Source: Nitrospira sp. (GTDB taxonomy: Bacteria; Nitrospirota; Nitrospiria; Nitrospirales; Nitrospiraceae). From it: a DNA stretch of 64,000 bases. A program made the position numbers and the translations under genes. Where the stretch lies: assembly GCA_016715825.1 (NCBI GenBank), contig JADJXO010000007.1, positions 1 to 64,000 on the forward strand. The letters are read 5' to 3'. Shown one piece after another: positions 18,773 through 28,239 of this stretch (position 1 is its first letter; each line of letters opens with the position of its first letter). The notes beneath the pieces were generated by a model. That model was not told where the DNA came from, did not search any database, and was given only the letters and a program-made list of their open reading frames with translations.

Positions 18773-20067
18773 ATGAAGATCGATCTGACAAAGTTCTGGA
18801 GAGCAATGGCAGTGGCTGGAGCCGTGACGGCGCTGGTAGCTGGCATGGGCTCCACGCTGCCGAGTGCCTTTGCTGGTGGCACGATTAAGGCGGATGACGA
18901 CAAGTGGATTTCGATCGGCATGGGGATCCGGACCAGTTTCAATGCCATCGAAGGGGCCTCACCGGGGGGACACTATAGCAACGACTTTACCGTCAACAAC
19001 GCCCGTATCTACATCAATGGGCAGATCCACAAGTATGTGAAGTTTGAGTTTAATACCGATTGTTTCAATTGCCAGGCCGTGGGTGGGGCCGGGCCGTTCG
19101 CGGGGGGGCAGAACTTTGGCGGCAACTCCTCGATCGGGTTGCTGGATGCGGTCGGGAAGTTTGAATTGAATGAGATGGTCAACCTGTGGGTCGGGCGCAT
19201 GTTGCTCCCGAGCGAGCGAGGTGAGCTGAACGGGCCCTTTTACCATGCGACCTTCGATGGGTTCCGGACCCCGTTCTTTCCCGCCGACCTCAGCGCCAAT
19301 TTCAATGGGCCGACCGCGGGTGGCGGTGGAGCCGGGCTCTATGGCCGGGACAATGCGGCGACCTTCTGGGGCAAAGTGCACCCCTTCGGGACCACCCACC
19401 TGTTATACGTTTTGAGTGTGTCACAGGGGTTGCGGAATGGACCGAACCTCGGCAGCAGCTTAATGTACACCGGGCGGGTGCAGTGGAACTTTTTGAACGA
19501 TGAGCCGAACCCGGGCTACTACACCTCGGGGACCTATTATGGGACGGCCGGCGATATTGCGGCAGTCGGAGTCAGCGTGCAGCATCAAAAAGATGGGGCG
19601 GGTAATGCCGCCGCCGCCAGTGTGTCGGATTTCACGGGCGCCTCGGTCGACGTGTTGCTGGAAAAAGTGCTGCCGAACAACATGGGTGTGTTCACCTTCA
19701 ACGGAGAATTCAAGCGGCACTGGGCGAACTATGGGACGGGGGCGTTTGCGACGTCGCCGGCCACGTGTTTCTGCACCTTCAACGGCCATTCGTGGACGGT
19801 GTATGGGTTGTACCTGATACCCAATGAAATCGGCATTGGGCGGTTCCAGCCCTATGTGCGGTTCACCAGTATCGATCCGCTGTACAGCGCCATGCGGCAG
19901 GAGTGGGAGACGGGGTGAACTACATCATCGCCGGCCACAATGCGCGTATTTCGGCGTTCTATCGGTACGGGGATCTCAATACGAAAGGGTTCTTCAATGG
20001 CTTTGGCCCGAATGCGACCGGCAACAAGGTTGATTCGTTCCATGTCGCCTTGCAGCTGCAGTATTAG
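18773..20067 (+). CDS. Outer-membrane porin linked to the urea transporter (FmdC-like), one frame break
   Basis: A beta-barrel porin of about 431 residues after repair. A signal peptide (residues 1-34, ending STLPSAFAGG) precedes alternating-strand sequence such as FTVNNARIYINGQIHKYVKF and FELNEMVNLWVGRMLLPSER. The frame as written stops at 19918. With one G added to the G-run 19912-19915 it continues VNYIIAGHNARISAFYRYGD and ends in LQLQY, the aromatic-terminated last strand expected of a barrel. AAGGAGGGCAC precedes the ATG. By position it probably lets urea or short amides reach UrtA; Nitrospira urt loci with an FmdC-type porin are known. Confidence 0.8.
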
Positions 20068-20186
20068 TTTAACCGGTATTGTCTTACATCGATCGCATGA
20101 GATGGGTCGATCCTCAACGCGGGGGTCGGCCCTCTCATGGCTTCCGGTACATTCCCAACTCTCTTCAGTGATGTCCGCTCCAGTTC

Positions 20187-20201
20187 TCAGGGTCTTCCTG
20201 G
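20187..20201 (+). promoter_or_regulatory. Possible third copy of the TCAGG/CCTGA dyad
   Basis: TCAGG-GTCTT-CCTGG, followed by TAGGCGTATGCC, resembles the dyad and its flank in block B (TCAGG-ATTTC-CCTGA, TAGGACTACGCC). It lies 120 bases after the porin stop and about 147 bases before a small open frame. The second half-site has one mismatch. Confidence 0.3.
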
Positions 20202-20347
20202 TAGGCGTATGCCATTGTCTCTAATATTCTGCAAACCGAAGTCCATCGAGACTCAAAGCTATCAGGTAGCTCGTGACACCTCAAAGGGTGGTACTCCTGA
20301 TCAGAACGTGTGGCGATTGGTATCTTTGAGAAAAGGGGGGAAGAGGC

Positions 20348-20647
20348 ATGCATCTAAAGGGTTTCATACTTGAAGATGGCCAAGGACGGGAATTTGTAAT
20401 GGTGTACGAGCGACCTCAGATGCAATTACGCAAGATGTTTGCGCTCCGCGGCTGGCAACGTAGGCGACTGGTTCCAGTGCATCATACGGAACGTGAGCTG
20501 CGCCAAATTGTTGGAGGAGTCGTGATCGAACTCAACGACTTATTCAGCAACCCCGTGAGGCGTCTTCAGCCGGTGGACAGTACTTGTTCGAATAAGAAGT
20601 CAAGTTCGACAGTACCGGTTCGGAGCATCCGGAAGGTGGCTAGATAA
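20348..20647 (+). CDS. Small hypothetical protein
   Basis: An open frame of 99 codons with ATG preceded by GGGGGAAGAGGC. The product is basic (MHLKGFILEDGQGREFVMVY, then ALRGWQRRRLVPVHHTEREL) and ends with a Ser/Lys-rich tail. No domain is recognised. It is the only plausible gene in the 900-base stretch between the porin and the NTF2-like gene; the rest of that stretch shows nothing beyond the dyad at 20187. Confidence 0.35.
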   Translation: MHLKGFILEDGQGREFVMVYERPQMQLRKMFALRGWQRRRLVPVHHTERELRQIVGGVVIELNDLFSNPVRRLQPVDSTCSNKKSSSTVPVRSIRKVAR

Positions 20648-20977
20648 TATTCGACGTACTCTTACTGGAGTGGCTGCTCGGACCATTTACCCTGCCGTCC
20701 CTCATGGGAGCGATTCCTTTAGGCGTATGGAAAGTGCTGCGCTGAGAACTTCGAGCGTATTGTCAGGCCCGTACCGATGGCCGTGCTGTCGTACTCTCAA
20801 CAAACCGCGTTTCCCCGTTGGCCTTCAGGTGCAAGTAGCCCTCTCTCAGAACGTTGCCTGAGTAATTCCTCGGTTGGATCTGGCATTCGTCAGCCCATTG
20901 ATGGCGGGGAGAAATGTCCTCGCCCTCCTCTGCTGGGTTGCTGTATGATGCGACTCCATTCAGTAGAGAGGATTCGA

Positions 20978-21370
20978 GTGCTGACGCAGCGTATCGAAGC
21001 CGTCACGAAGGCCAATCGAACATTCTACGAGGCGTTCGAGAGCCTCGACATTGCCAAGATGGACCAAGTCTGGATGCATCAAGACTATGTCACCTGCATT
21101 CACCCAGGCTGGACGATTCGTTCCGGCTGGCCCGCCGTACGAGACTCCTGGGTACTGATCTTTAACAACACGTTTTCGATGAAATTCGAGTTGACTGATG
21201 TGATGGTACAGGTGGCCGGCGACATGGCCTGGGTCATTTGTGTTGAAAATCTCACAACCCAACAGTCCGACGAACCGCAACACGCCAAGGTCCTCGCCAC
21301 GAACCTTTTCGAGCTGATCGGTGATGAGTGGTTGATGATCCATCACCATGGGTCGCCGGTGATGGGGTGA
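20978..21370 (+). CDS. Nuclear transport factor 2 (SnoaL-like) family protein
   Basis: About 130 residues with the helix-helix-strand opening of the NTF2-like fold (ANRTFYEAFESLDIAKMDQV), WMHQDYVTCIHPGW, the pair AVRDSWVLIF, and the strand region WVICVENLTT ending FELIGDEWLMIHHHGSPV. Proteins of this kind (SgcJ/YybH type) have a cone-shaped pocket and varied or unknown function. The GTG at 20978 with GAGAGGA upstream is preferred; an ATG pair at 20945 lacks a ribosome binding site. Confidence 0.75.
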   Translation: MLTQRIEAVTKANRTFYEAFESLDIAKMDQVWMHQDYVTCIHPGWTIRSGWPAVRDSWVLIFNNTFSMKFELTDVMVQVAGDMAWVICVENLTTQQSDEPQHAKVLATNLFELIGDEWLMIHHHGSPVMG

Positions 21371-21385
21371 GAGGGGAAATGCGGG

Positions 21386-21622
21386 TCAGAGCTTTGGCGC
21401 AGCGGTGGGTACTTCATCTATGCGGATGGTTTTCATCCATTCGGCCGCGATGGCATCGCGTTCGGCCATCGCCATACCTGCATAGGTCAGGAACATTTGT
21501 GGTCCACGGCGGCGACGCCATGTGAGAAAACTGAGAAAATGATCTTTGCAGACGGATCGCGTCCCGGCAGGGGCATAGGGTTTCGCTAAGCAGTTTGGCA
21601 CACAGCAATTTATTTCATGCAC
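21386..21622 (-). CDS. Small Cys-rich protein, possible zinc-binding
   Basis: 78 residues from a GTG with AAGGAG seven bases upstream. Cysteines in CCVPNC and CKDH form a Cys-x3-Cys...Cys-x2-His pattern that could bind zinc. A basic segment TWRRRRGPQ and a helical C-terminus follow. It converges on the NTF2-like gene with 15 bases between the stops. No family is recognised. Confidence 0.6.
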   Translation of the reverse strand: MHEINCCVPNCLAKPYAPAGTRSVCKDHFLSFLTWRRRRGPQMFLTYAGMAMAERDAIAAEWMKTIRIDEVPTAAPKL

Positions 21623-21734
21623 CGTAGCTCTCCTTCGACTCCGCTCAGTATGATGCTCGGCCTAGCCAATTTTCAAGTCCGCTTCCCGAACCGTTCGCTT
21701 GACCTCTTCAACCACATAGGGTAGGGGTACTCAA

Positions 21735-23201
21735 ATGCGCACGCTGCTTTCGGTGGCCTGTTCTCTTGCTCTCGCCTCGTCTTTTGTCACGTCCGCGGTA
21801 TTCCCCAGTGAACATGCTCAGTCGAATAATTCATCAGGAGAAAAGTCATTTTTGGCCTCAGAGCTGTTACCGCTGGGGATGGCCGTTGGTGATGTCAGTT
21901 CGCATCGCGCCCTACTGTGGCTTCGCACAGACGGACCGGCATCCGTGCAGATTGAATGGGCGCCGCTCTCGCTGTGGGAAACGGCGTCGAAACTAGGGAC
22001 GGTGATGGCTCCGGTGCCGAGAACGACCTTCTTGGCGACCACAGCGGAAGCGGATTATACCCTCACGGTTCCTCTTGAGGGGCTGAGCCCTGGAACCCCG
22101 TATCGATATCATGTCACGATCGCTGCTGAAGACCAATCCGCGAAGCCGTTCTCCAGAAAACTTGCAGCGAAGGGAGAATTCATCACACCGCCGGATGACA
22201 AGATTTCGACCGCGGTGAGGTTTGCCTGGAGCGGAGATCTTGGTGGCCAAGGGCGATGTCGTCAAGGGGTAGGTGGCTACCCTATTTTTGATGTGATCCA
22301 TCGGCAGCAGATCGACTTTTTTCTATTTCTGGGCGATACGATTTATGCGGACAACCTCTGCCCCTCGCCGCCGAACGAGCCGGGAGCGGATTTCAAGGCC
22401 ACAACGCTGGAGGCCTACCGCTTGCGCCATCGATATCAACGAGGTGCGGAAGCGCTCCAGCGATTTTTGAGGACGGTGCCGGTGTATGTGATCTGGGATG
22501 ATCATGAAGTTCGTGACAATTTCTCAGGACCATTTGACCCACACATGCCGGCTGGGCGACAGGCATTCCTCGAGTATTGGCCGATCGCCTCTTCGAAGGA
22601 GGAGCCCAATCGACTGTATCGGAGTGTCCGCTACGGCGCTGATCTTGAACTCTTTATCTTGGACACCAGACAGTATCGGAGTCGGAACGAGGACCAGGAT
22701 GGTCCTGACAAGACGATGCTGGGATCAACGCAATTGCAATGGCTGCTTGATGGATTGCGCATGTCCACGGCGACGTGGAAAGTTATCGCGACGTCTGTGC
22801 CGCTGTCTATCGTGAAGGGTGGGGTAGGCAATGATGGCTGGGGGGCCGACAATAACGGCGTTGGTTTCGAACGTGAACGACAGGTGATCGTCGATACCCT
22901 TCTCGGGCAAAAGCTCAAGAATGTGGTATTTCTGGGAGGGGATGTGCATTGGGTCCAGGCCAACGCCTATGACCCAGATCAGGATGGCACCATTGATTTT
23001 CACGAATACATAGCAGGTCCGCTCTCGGCCAGGCCTGGACGGATCACCGCGGCAAGTGAAGGATTACACCCAACCCACTTGGTCAATGAGGCAGGATACC
23101 AAAATTTTGGGTTGGTTCGCGCGACAAGGCACTCATTCGATGTGACCATCATTGATGAGGCCGGTGACACTCGGTTTTTCCATCACATTGCGGCGCAGTA
23201 A
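21735..23201 (+). CDS. PhoD-like alkaline phosphatase
   Basis: A 488-residue secreted metallophosphatase. A signal peptide (LLSVACSLALASSFVTSAV) is followed by the fibronectin-like N-domain of PhoD proteins (LPLGMAVGDVSSHRALLWLR, GLSPGTPYRYHVTI). The catalytic domain has FAWSGDLGGQG, FLGDTIYADN, YVIWDDHEVRDNF, and VVFLGGDVHWVQ near the C-terminus. Metal ligands (Asp, Asn, His) are present in these motifs. It is expected to release phosphate from esters or diesters in the periplasm. It stands alone; no pho-box could be identified by eye. Confidence 0.88.
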   Translation: MRTLLSVACSLALASSFVTSAVFPSEHAQSNNSSGEKSFLASELLPLGMAVGDVSSHRALLWLRTDGPASVQIEWAPLSLWETASKLGTVMAPVPRTTFLATTAEADYTLTVPLEGLSPGTPYRYHVTIAAEDQSAKPFSRKLAAKGEFITPPDDKISTAVRFAWSGDLGGQGRCRQGVGGYPIFDVIHRQQIDFFLFLGDTIYADNLCPSPPNEPGADFKATTLEAYRLRHRYQRGAEALQRFLRTVPVYVIWDDHEVRDNFSGPFDPHMPAGRQAFLEYWPIASSKEEPNRLYRSVRYGADLELFILDTRQYRSRNEDQDGPDKTMLGSTQLQWLLDGLRMSTATWKVIATSVPLSIVKGGVGNDGWGADNNGVGFERERQVIVDTLLGQKLKNVVFLGGDVHWVQANAYDPDQDGTIDFHEYIAGPLSARPGRITAASEGLHPTHLVNEAGYQNFGLVRATRHSFDVTIIDEAGDTRFFHHIAAQ

Positions 23202-23311
23202 CAAAGTTCTTGAGTTCAGTCCTCTTGCAATCTCGATGGAGAGCCGGTTACCGTACGTCTCCTATGCGCATTCACCATATTCATTTCTAACGGTAACGAG
23301 AGGAAGTGGCT

Positions 23312-23794
23312 ATGTCAGGATTGATGTCCGCTGATGATATTTTCTCGAAGGCAGAAGCGGCAGCCGTTGCGGCGACCGGGCCGGATGAAAAAGCCTTGCA
23401 GATCGACTATGACGCGCTGCGGGAGAAATTCCGCAAGGCATTGGGCGATCGAAAAATAACACTCTGCCACATCAATAAATTCTTGCCGGAAGGATACGAG
23501 GATCAGGGCCGGTTCAACCTGGTGCTGCTCACAGCCGGCAATGTGGTGTTCGACATCGTGATCGGTGATTCCTACTTTCGATACGACGTCGTGTCGGTTG
23601 GGCAGCTGGATAAGGTGCAGCTGATCGATGCGATGTGGGACAATAAAGAGAAGCGTCGAGAGGAGCCCTTCCTAAGCCTGCGACTCATGCACGGCGATGA
23701 AGCACATCTGCTCCTGGCGTTGGATGCCGAGGAGCGGGCGAGTCTGCTGAAATTCGCGTCTGCGGTCACGGCAGCGCGCAATCCTGAGCGATAA
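23312..23794 (+). CDS. Conserved-looking hypothetical protein
   Basis: 160 residues from the ATG at 23312 (AGAGGAAG upstream). No signal peptide or membrane segment. Predicted mixed fold: a helical N-terminus (SADDIFSKAEAAAVAATGPD), then strands FNLVLLTAGNVVFDIVIG and YFRYDVVSVGQLD, and a helical end. No family is recognised. Confidence 0.6.
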   Translation: MSGLMSADDIFSKAEAAAVAATGPDEKALQIDYDALREKFRKALGDRKITLCHINKFLPEGYEDQGRFNLVLLTAGNVVFDIVIGDSYFRYDVVSVGQLDKVQLIDAMWDNKEKRREEPFLSLRLMHGDEAHLLLALDAEERASLLKFASAVTAARNPER

Positions 23795-23899
23795 GTCGTC
23801 ACACAAGGGAGGCGTTCCACCGGTTCACTGCTGCAAGCGTGAACGTCCCATCATCATGGCGCATGAGGGTGGTCATGCTCATACGCTCCGACACTGAAC

Positions 23900-24952
23900 C
23901 TATTGTTCAGTGCCGGTCACGAGCAAGTTTGGCGGTGGTCCGATCGGCTCAAAGTTTTTCAGTAGCGGAACGTTGTCTTTGTGAACCCACATGATATCGT
24001 GATTGTACGAATCACGAGGCCCCGAACCACCCGTGAACGTCTTGCCGTCCGGCGTAAAGGTCCAACACATATCTTCGCCGGCGGTATTGATGGTATCACC
24101 AAGATTCAGAGGCTCCTGCCATTCGCCTTTTGGGTTCTGGTAGGAAATCCACATATCATGTCCGCCTCGCGATCCCATGTCCGGACGGGTACTGGTGATG
24201 ATGAGGCTCTTTCCATCCTTCGAGAGGCCGGTCCAGTGCATATGGTCACGGTAGGGTGAATTGATGCGTGAACCCAGACTCTCAGGTTTCTGCCAAACCC
24301 CGTCCTTCTTCTCGACTTTCCAGATATCGCTGTCCTGGGTAACTCCCGGCTGCTGATAATTGAAGTAAATCAGGCTGTCGGAAGCAATAATCGGACAGTG
24401 CTCTTCGCCGGTCGGTGTATTGATGTGTGGAAGTTCCGGGACGTCGTTCCAATTCTTAGCCGGTTGCCACATACCGTTGACCTTCTGGGTCACGTAAAGG
24501 TCCCCGGTCGAGAGATTGCCGGGCTCGTACCTGGTGAAATAAATGACATTGCCGTCATCGGAGAGACTCGGTTCCAGTTCCCATGCGGATGTATTGATGT
24601 TCGGCCCCACTGTGGGGTCAATGCCCGGGCCCAAAGGAATAGGTTCCTGCCAGGTGCCGTTCATGTAGTGCGCCATCCAAATGTCGAAATTATAGGGCAC
24701 CTCTGGTGATGAAACGCTACCTGTGCGGCCCGATACGAAGATGGCGGTCTTTCCGTCGGCACTATAGGTGATTTCAATCTCGGCTTCCGACGAATTGATC
24801 GGCTCGCCTATATTTTTGGATAGGGAGGGCGTCGATGTTTCAGGTCCGGTATGTGGCGTATCCATACCTGACATCGAAAATGTCATAGCAGGCAAGAGCA
24901 GGAGTGTGAGTGCTACCACACATAGATGTAAGCGAAGCCTTGGTGTTGCCAT
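23900..24952 (-). CDS. Secreted PD40 (TolB-like) beta-propeller protein
   Basis: 350 residues with a signal peptide (VVALTLLLLPAMTFS). Several PD40/WD40-like blades follow, each with a Ser-x-Asp-Gly-Lys turn: YSADGKTAIFVSGRTG, LSDDGNVIYFTR, LSKDGKSLIITSTRPD, FTPDGKTFTGGS. Interleaved segments read DIWMAH, DLYVTQK, DIWKVEK, DMWISYQ, as in OmpA-linked PD40 proteins. GGAGG lies four bases before the ATG. Function is unknown; such propellers usually bind other periplasmic proteins. Confidence 0.8.
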   Translation of the reverse strand: MATPRLRLHLCVVALTLLLLPAMTFSMSGMDTPHTGPETSTPSLSKNIGEPINSSEAEIEITYSADGKTAIFVSGRTGSVSSPEVPYNFDIWMAHYMNGTWQEPIPLGPGIDPTVGPNINTSAWELEPSLSDDGNVIYFTRYEPGNLSTGDLYVTQKVNGMWQPAKNWNDVPELPHINTPTGEEHCPIIASDSLIYFNYQQPGVTQDSDIWKVEKKDGVWQKPESLGSRINSPYRDHMHWTGLSKDGKSLIITSTRPDMGSRGGHDMWISYQNPKGEWQEPLNLGDTINTAGEDMCWTFTPDGKTFTGGSGPRDSYNHDIMWVHKDNVPLLKNFEPIGPPPNLLVTGTEQ

Positions 24953-24995
24953 ACCGCCTCCTTGTTGCAGCGAACAGGTTAGCCTATCGAGCTTG

Positions 24996-25820
24996 TTATC
25001 CTCTGGCCCGTGCCGTCACCGCGATTGCCTGCATCGTTGTGCGAAATGGACTGTTTCCGCCAAGCCGAGCAAAAGCCGTCGCTACGGTGTTGACGACTGG
25101 TTCGGGGGACCCCCCCTGTTGAATCTCAGCTAGAAGCGGCCCCCCTTCAATCATTCCAACTGCCAGTGACTCGGCAGAACTGCTATAGCATTCCATTGGA
25201 ACGGCCTGAATGGTGATCTGATCAAACCCATTCGCACTAAGCAAACCCCGTAAGAGTTCGACATCTGCAAAGATAAAGGGCGCTTTGAAAAACTGTGGAG
25301 GATTGTCCAGGAATAAAGTCATGACAGTGTCGTGGACCGCAACACCCCAGGGATTGGCCTCCATGCAATCCCATACGCTCACTGCAAGTCGCCCTCCATT
25401 GACCAGGACGCGGCGCATTTCGCGAAACGCGCGATCTCTCTCCGACACAAACATGAGCCCGAACGGACAAACCGCAGTGCTGAATGAGCCGTCACGAAAC
25501 GGCAGGTTTGCAATGTCTGCCTCTTTCCATTCAATTGCGTTGAGGTCTTTCAATTTGGATTGGGCGTATTGGAGCATCCCGAGATTGATATCAGTGGCCG
25601 TCAGCGGCATTGACGGCTTCAATTGAGTTCGTAACTGTCTGGTAAGAATACCGGTTCCACAGGCCATCTCAAGAACAGAGCCTTCGGTAATGGACCCCTC
25701 TGTAAGATCAGCGACTCGGTGCGCGAGGTCAATGACATAGGGTTCAAACAATGTTGGTCTGAGGAGCCGTTCATACAGCTCACAGCTGGGGGCGTAGTCG
25801 TGTTCGATACTGCCACCCAT
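24996..25820 (-). CDS. Class I SAM-dependent methyltransferase
   Basis: 274 residues. The SAM motif is VLEMACGTGILTRQL, followed by ATDINLGMLQYAQ, EADIANLPFRDGSFSTAVC and the post-motif LVNGGRLAVSVWD. This resembles ubiquinone/menaquinone-type C-methyltransferases (UbiE-like), but the substrate is not defined. AAGGAGG is six bases before the ATG. The propeller gene downstream starts 43 bases after its stop, on the same strand. Confidence 0.8.
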   Translation of the reverse strand: MGGSIEHDYAPSCELYERLLRPTLFEPYVIDLAHRVADLTEGSITEGSVLEMACGTGILTRQLRTQLKPSMPLTATDINLGMLQYAQSKLKDLNAIEWKEADIANLPFRDGSFSTAVCPFGLMFVSERDRAFREMRRVLVNGGRLAVSVWDCMEANPWGVAVHDTVMTLFLDNPPQFFKAPFIFADVELLRGLLSANGFDQITIQAVPMECYSSSAESLAVGMIEGGPLLAEIQQGGSPEPVVNTVATAFARLGGNSPFRTTMQAIAVTARARG

Positions 25821-26643
25821 GAACTTCCTCCTTTGTCAGCGACAATAGGTGGCTCTGGTGGAAAGGGGAAACGTAACACATACTACTCTTGGCGGAGTTG
25901 CTCATCAACTGAGCAAGGCTTGGGATTCAATGCATCAGTGGAGGCCTCGCTGTCGTAGATGGGAGGCTGGGGTGATGGTGTGATCGTTACGCTCGTGGTT
26001 CGTCAAGCCCAGAATCCTGGCAAGGGTACGGGAGTAGGGTGGAGTTGCGGCTGCACCTAGTCAAGATCTTCGGGAAAACTGCTCCGAAACCTCCTACGTA
26101 GATCGGCGAACGATCTTGTGAGGGAGTTCTGGGAGGGGGAAGCATGAAAATGATCTCCGGACTTGCTGCGAGTCCCAATGGGTTTAGACCAGGACTGTTC
26201 GGCGGTACAAAACCGGCTCACGTCGACCCAGGCTTCGCCTCCAATCGAGATCGGTTCTGAATGGAGTGGAGGGGAAGCTTTGTGCCTTGTGTAGATGAAG
26301 AAGGAGAAGTCCATTTTGTGATGTCTCCAGTTGCTGTTGGAAACCTTACAGCGCCACCTCCTTCTTGCCTATTCCCTAATAGTAGTCCCACAGAGTTGCA
26401 CCGCGACACGCTTCCTACTCCAGACGGCTGCCCCATATCTCTGCGCTACATCAGCAAGGGAAATGCCGGACTCAGGCAGCTTCGGAACTGTCGAGAATTC
26501 CGTCATATCGCATTGCCTGCGAAGACAAGTGCTTCTGTCTGCGGTAAAGCCAGAAGTCCTACCTCTGTATTCGAAAGGATGCAGGGAGGTCGCGATGTCC
26601 GCGGAGGACCTAGAGAGGCCAGTAATGGGTGTAGGGGTGTGTG
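25821..26643. other. Stretch of about 820 bases with no supported gene
   Basis: Overlapping open frames occur here on both strands, but none has a ribosome binding site, a recognisable protein or coherent codon use. Near 26366 the sequence TATTCCCTAATAG weakly resembles the second half of the dyad motif seen at 12617-12635. No tRNA, terminator or repeat array was seen. Confidence 0.5.
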
Positions 26644-27063
26644 CTAGAACTCCCCCATATTCACTTGCCGGACTCGTTCCGCCGGGATACTAAGTGCGGC
26701 TAGGAGGTACTGCTTGAACTCCTCGGTGTATGGCTGAGTCGCGAGGGCCTGTTGCATACAGAGGAGCCAGGCGTCGCGTTCTTCGTACCCTATGGGGAAT
26801 CGCTTGTGGGCACCAGGAATGCTGATTGGCCCATAGTGTTGCTGAAAGAGTCTTGGTCCTCCCAGCCAGCCGCACAGGAAATAGGTCAATTTTCTGCGAG
26901 ATTCGGTGAGATCGGGTGGGTGCATTTTTCTGATCGTTTCAGCTTCCGGCAACGTATCCATATTGGCATAAAAGTCATCCACCAACTTGGTGATACCCCC
27001 GAGCTCGCCTGCTGCTTGGTAAGGAGTGGTCTGATCGCTACTGTCTTGGTCTTCCAGGGACAT
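26644..27063 (-). CDS. Group II truncated haemoglobin
   Basis: 139 residues of the two-over-two globin fold. YQAAGELGGITKLVDDFYAN is the B/C region, LTYFLCGWLGGPRLFQQHYG the E-helix region, and GAHKRFPIGYEERDAWLLCM holds the proximal His and the Trp at G8 typical of group II (YjbI-like). Such proteins bind O2 or NO at high affinity. It starts 21 bases after the YgfZ gene and is the last gene of this minus-strand run. Confidence 0.88.
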   Translation of the reverse strand: MSLEDQDSSDQTTPYQAAGELGGITKLVDDFYANMDTLPEAETIRKMHPPDLTESRRKLTYFLCGWLGGPRLFQQHYGPISIPGAHKRFPIGYEERDAWLLCMQQALATQPYTEEFKQYLLAALSIPAERVRQVNMGEF

Positions 27064-27084
27064 TTGGTGTTCGAGGGTATGGCG

Positions 27085-28176
27085 TCAGAGCTTGGTGTAA
27101 AAGGGGAGGGTCTGAATAGTTGCCGGATATCGGTTGTTCTCATGTTCCACGGTCAAGGCGGTACCAGGCTTGCTGAAGTCTCGCAGCGGAAATCCGAATG
27201 CCACGACTTGGTTGAGTTGAGGGGAATGTGCCGCACTGCTGATCCACCCTACTTCACGATCGCCGCTATAGAGCTTAGCACCATGTGGTGGAATGACGGA
27301 ATCCTTCAGAACCAGTCCGACAAGCTTGCGGCGGACGTTGCCGTATGTATCCATACGCGCGACGACTTCTTGCCCCGGATAGCACCCTTTGTTCAAACTG
27401 AACGCTTTGCCCTCGAGGTTCGCCTCGGGTGGAACAATCTCTTCGTTCAAGTCCGGTCCGGCTTTCGGGAGACCGGCCTCGAGGCGCAAGGCCTCTCGTG
27501 CCTGGCTACCGATGGCCTTGATTCCAAACCTGGCGCCGGCTTGCATGGCAGCCGTCCATGCGGGCAGCAGGCTGTCTGCCGGAAGCAATATCTCGATATC
27601 GACCTCTCCGGTCTCTTCCGTGCGTGCTACCAATGCATGATGCCCGCCGATATGCGCGGTCACGAAATCGATGGGTTGTAAATCTGTGACATCTACTCCG
27701 AATGCTGATTGGACAACATGAGTGGTCTTTGGCCCACTGATCAAGAGTAGCCCCCAACTCTCAGCGCAGTTTTCCATCTTGGCGTTGGTTCCGTAGAGCA
27801 GGAACTTACGAAGCGCCTGAAACGTCGTCTCCCCAATTTCGCCGACATCTTCCACCATGACGGCATCACTTTGCATGTACAGGCGGAAATAGGTGAGCAT
27901 CTTACCCTTATGAGTCAAAAAGCTGGAATAGCGGCCTTGGCCAGATTGGAGAGGAAGGATGTCGTTGCTCACGACGCTTTGCAGCCACTTCACACGATCC
28001 TCACCCGTGACTCTGAGCTTGCCGCGATGGGAGAGATCAGCGATTCCCACGGTTTGTCGAACGGCATGATGCTCAGCGGCAACATCGCCATAGTGCCCTG
28101 GCATGTCCCAGCCGGTGACCGCTTCGAACGTTGCCCCGAGTTGGGCATGTTGTGAATGCAGGCGTGATTGCTTCAT
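27085..28176 (-). CDS. YgfZ/GcvT-family folate-binding protein
   Basis: 363 residues. The signature KGCYPGQE lies at residues 263-270 and defines YgfZ-type tetrahydrofolate-dependent proteins that help assemble or repair iron-sulfur clusters. The N-terminal part resembles GcvT (GIADLSHRGKLRVTGEDRVK, LQSVVSNDI). The cysteine in the signature is present. Near ThiC (a radical SAM iron-sulfur enzyme) such a helper makes sense, but a direct link is inference. Confidence 0.85.
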   Translation of the reverse strand: MKQSRLHSQHAQLGATFEAVTGWDMPGHYGDVAAEHHAVRQTVGIADLSHRGKLRVTGEDRVKWLQSVVSNDILPLQSGQGRYSSFLTHKGKMLTYFRLYMQSDAVMVEDVGEIGETTFQALRKFLLYGTNAKMENCAESWGLLLISGPKTTHVVQSAFGVDVTDLQPIDFVTAHIGGHHALVARTEETGEVDIEILLPADSLLPAWTAAMQAGARFGIKAIGSQAREALRLEAGLPKAGPDLNEEIVPPEANLEGKAFSLNKGCYPGQEVVARMDTYGNVRRKLVGLVLKDSVIPPHGAKLYSGDREVGWISSAAHSPQLNQVVAFGFPLRDFSKPGTALTVEHENNRYPATIQTLPFYTKL

Positions 28177-28239
28177 CGTCCTTTGAGAAGCCTACGAGTG
28201 GTTGTGATGAATGTCACGGAAGACAACGAGCTCCCGCCA

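Noticed and set aside
20670..20861. Plus-strand open frame of 63 codons before the NTF2-like gene
   Set aside because: No ribosome binding site and no coherent composition.
26261..26693. Two overlapping plus-strand open frames of about 120 codons
   Set aside because: They overlap in different frames, neither has a ribosome binding site or protein-like pattern.
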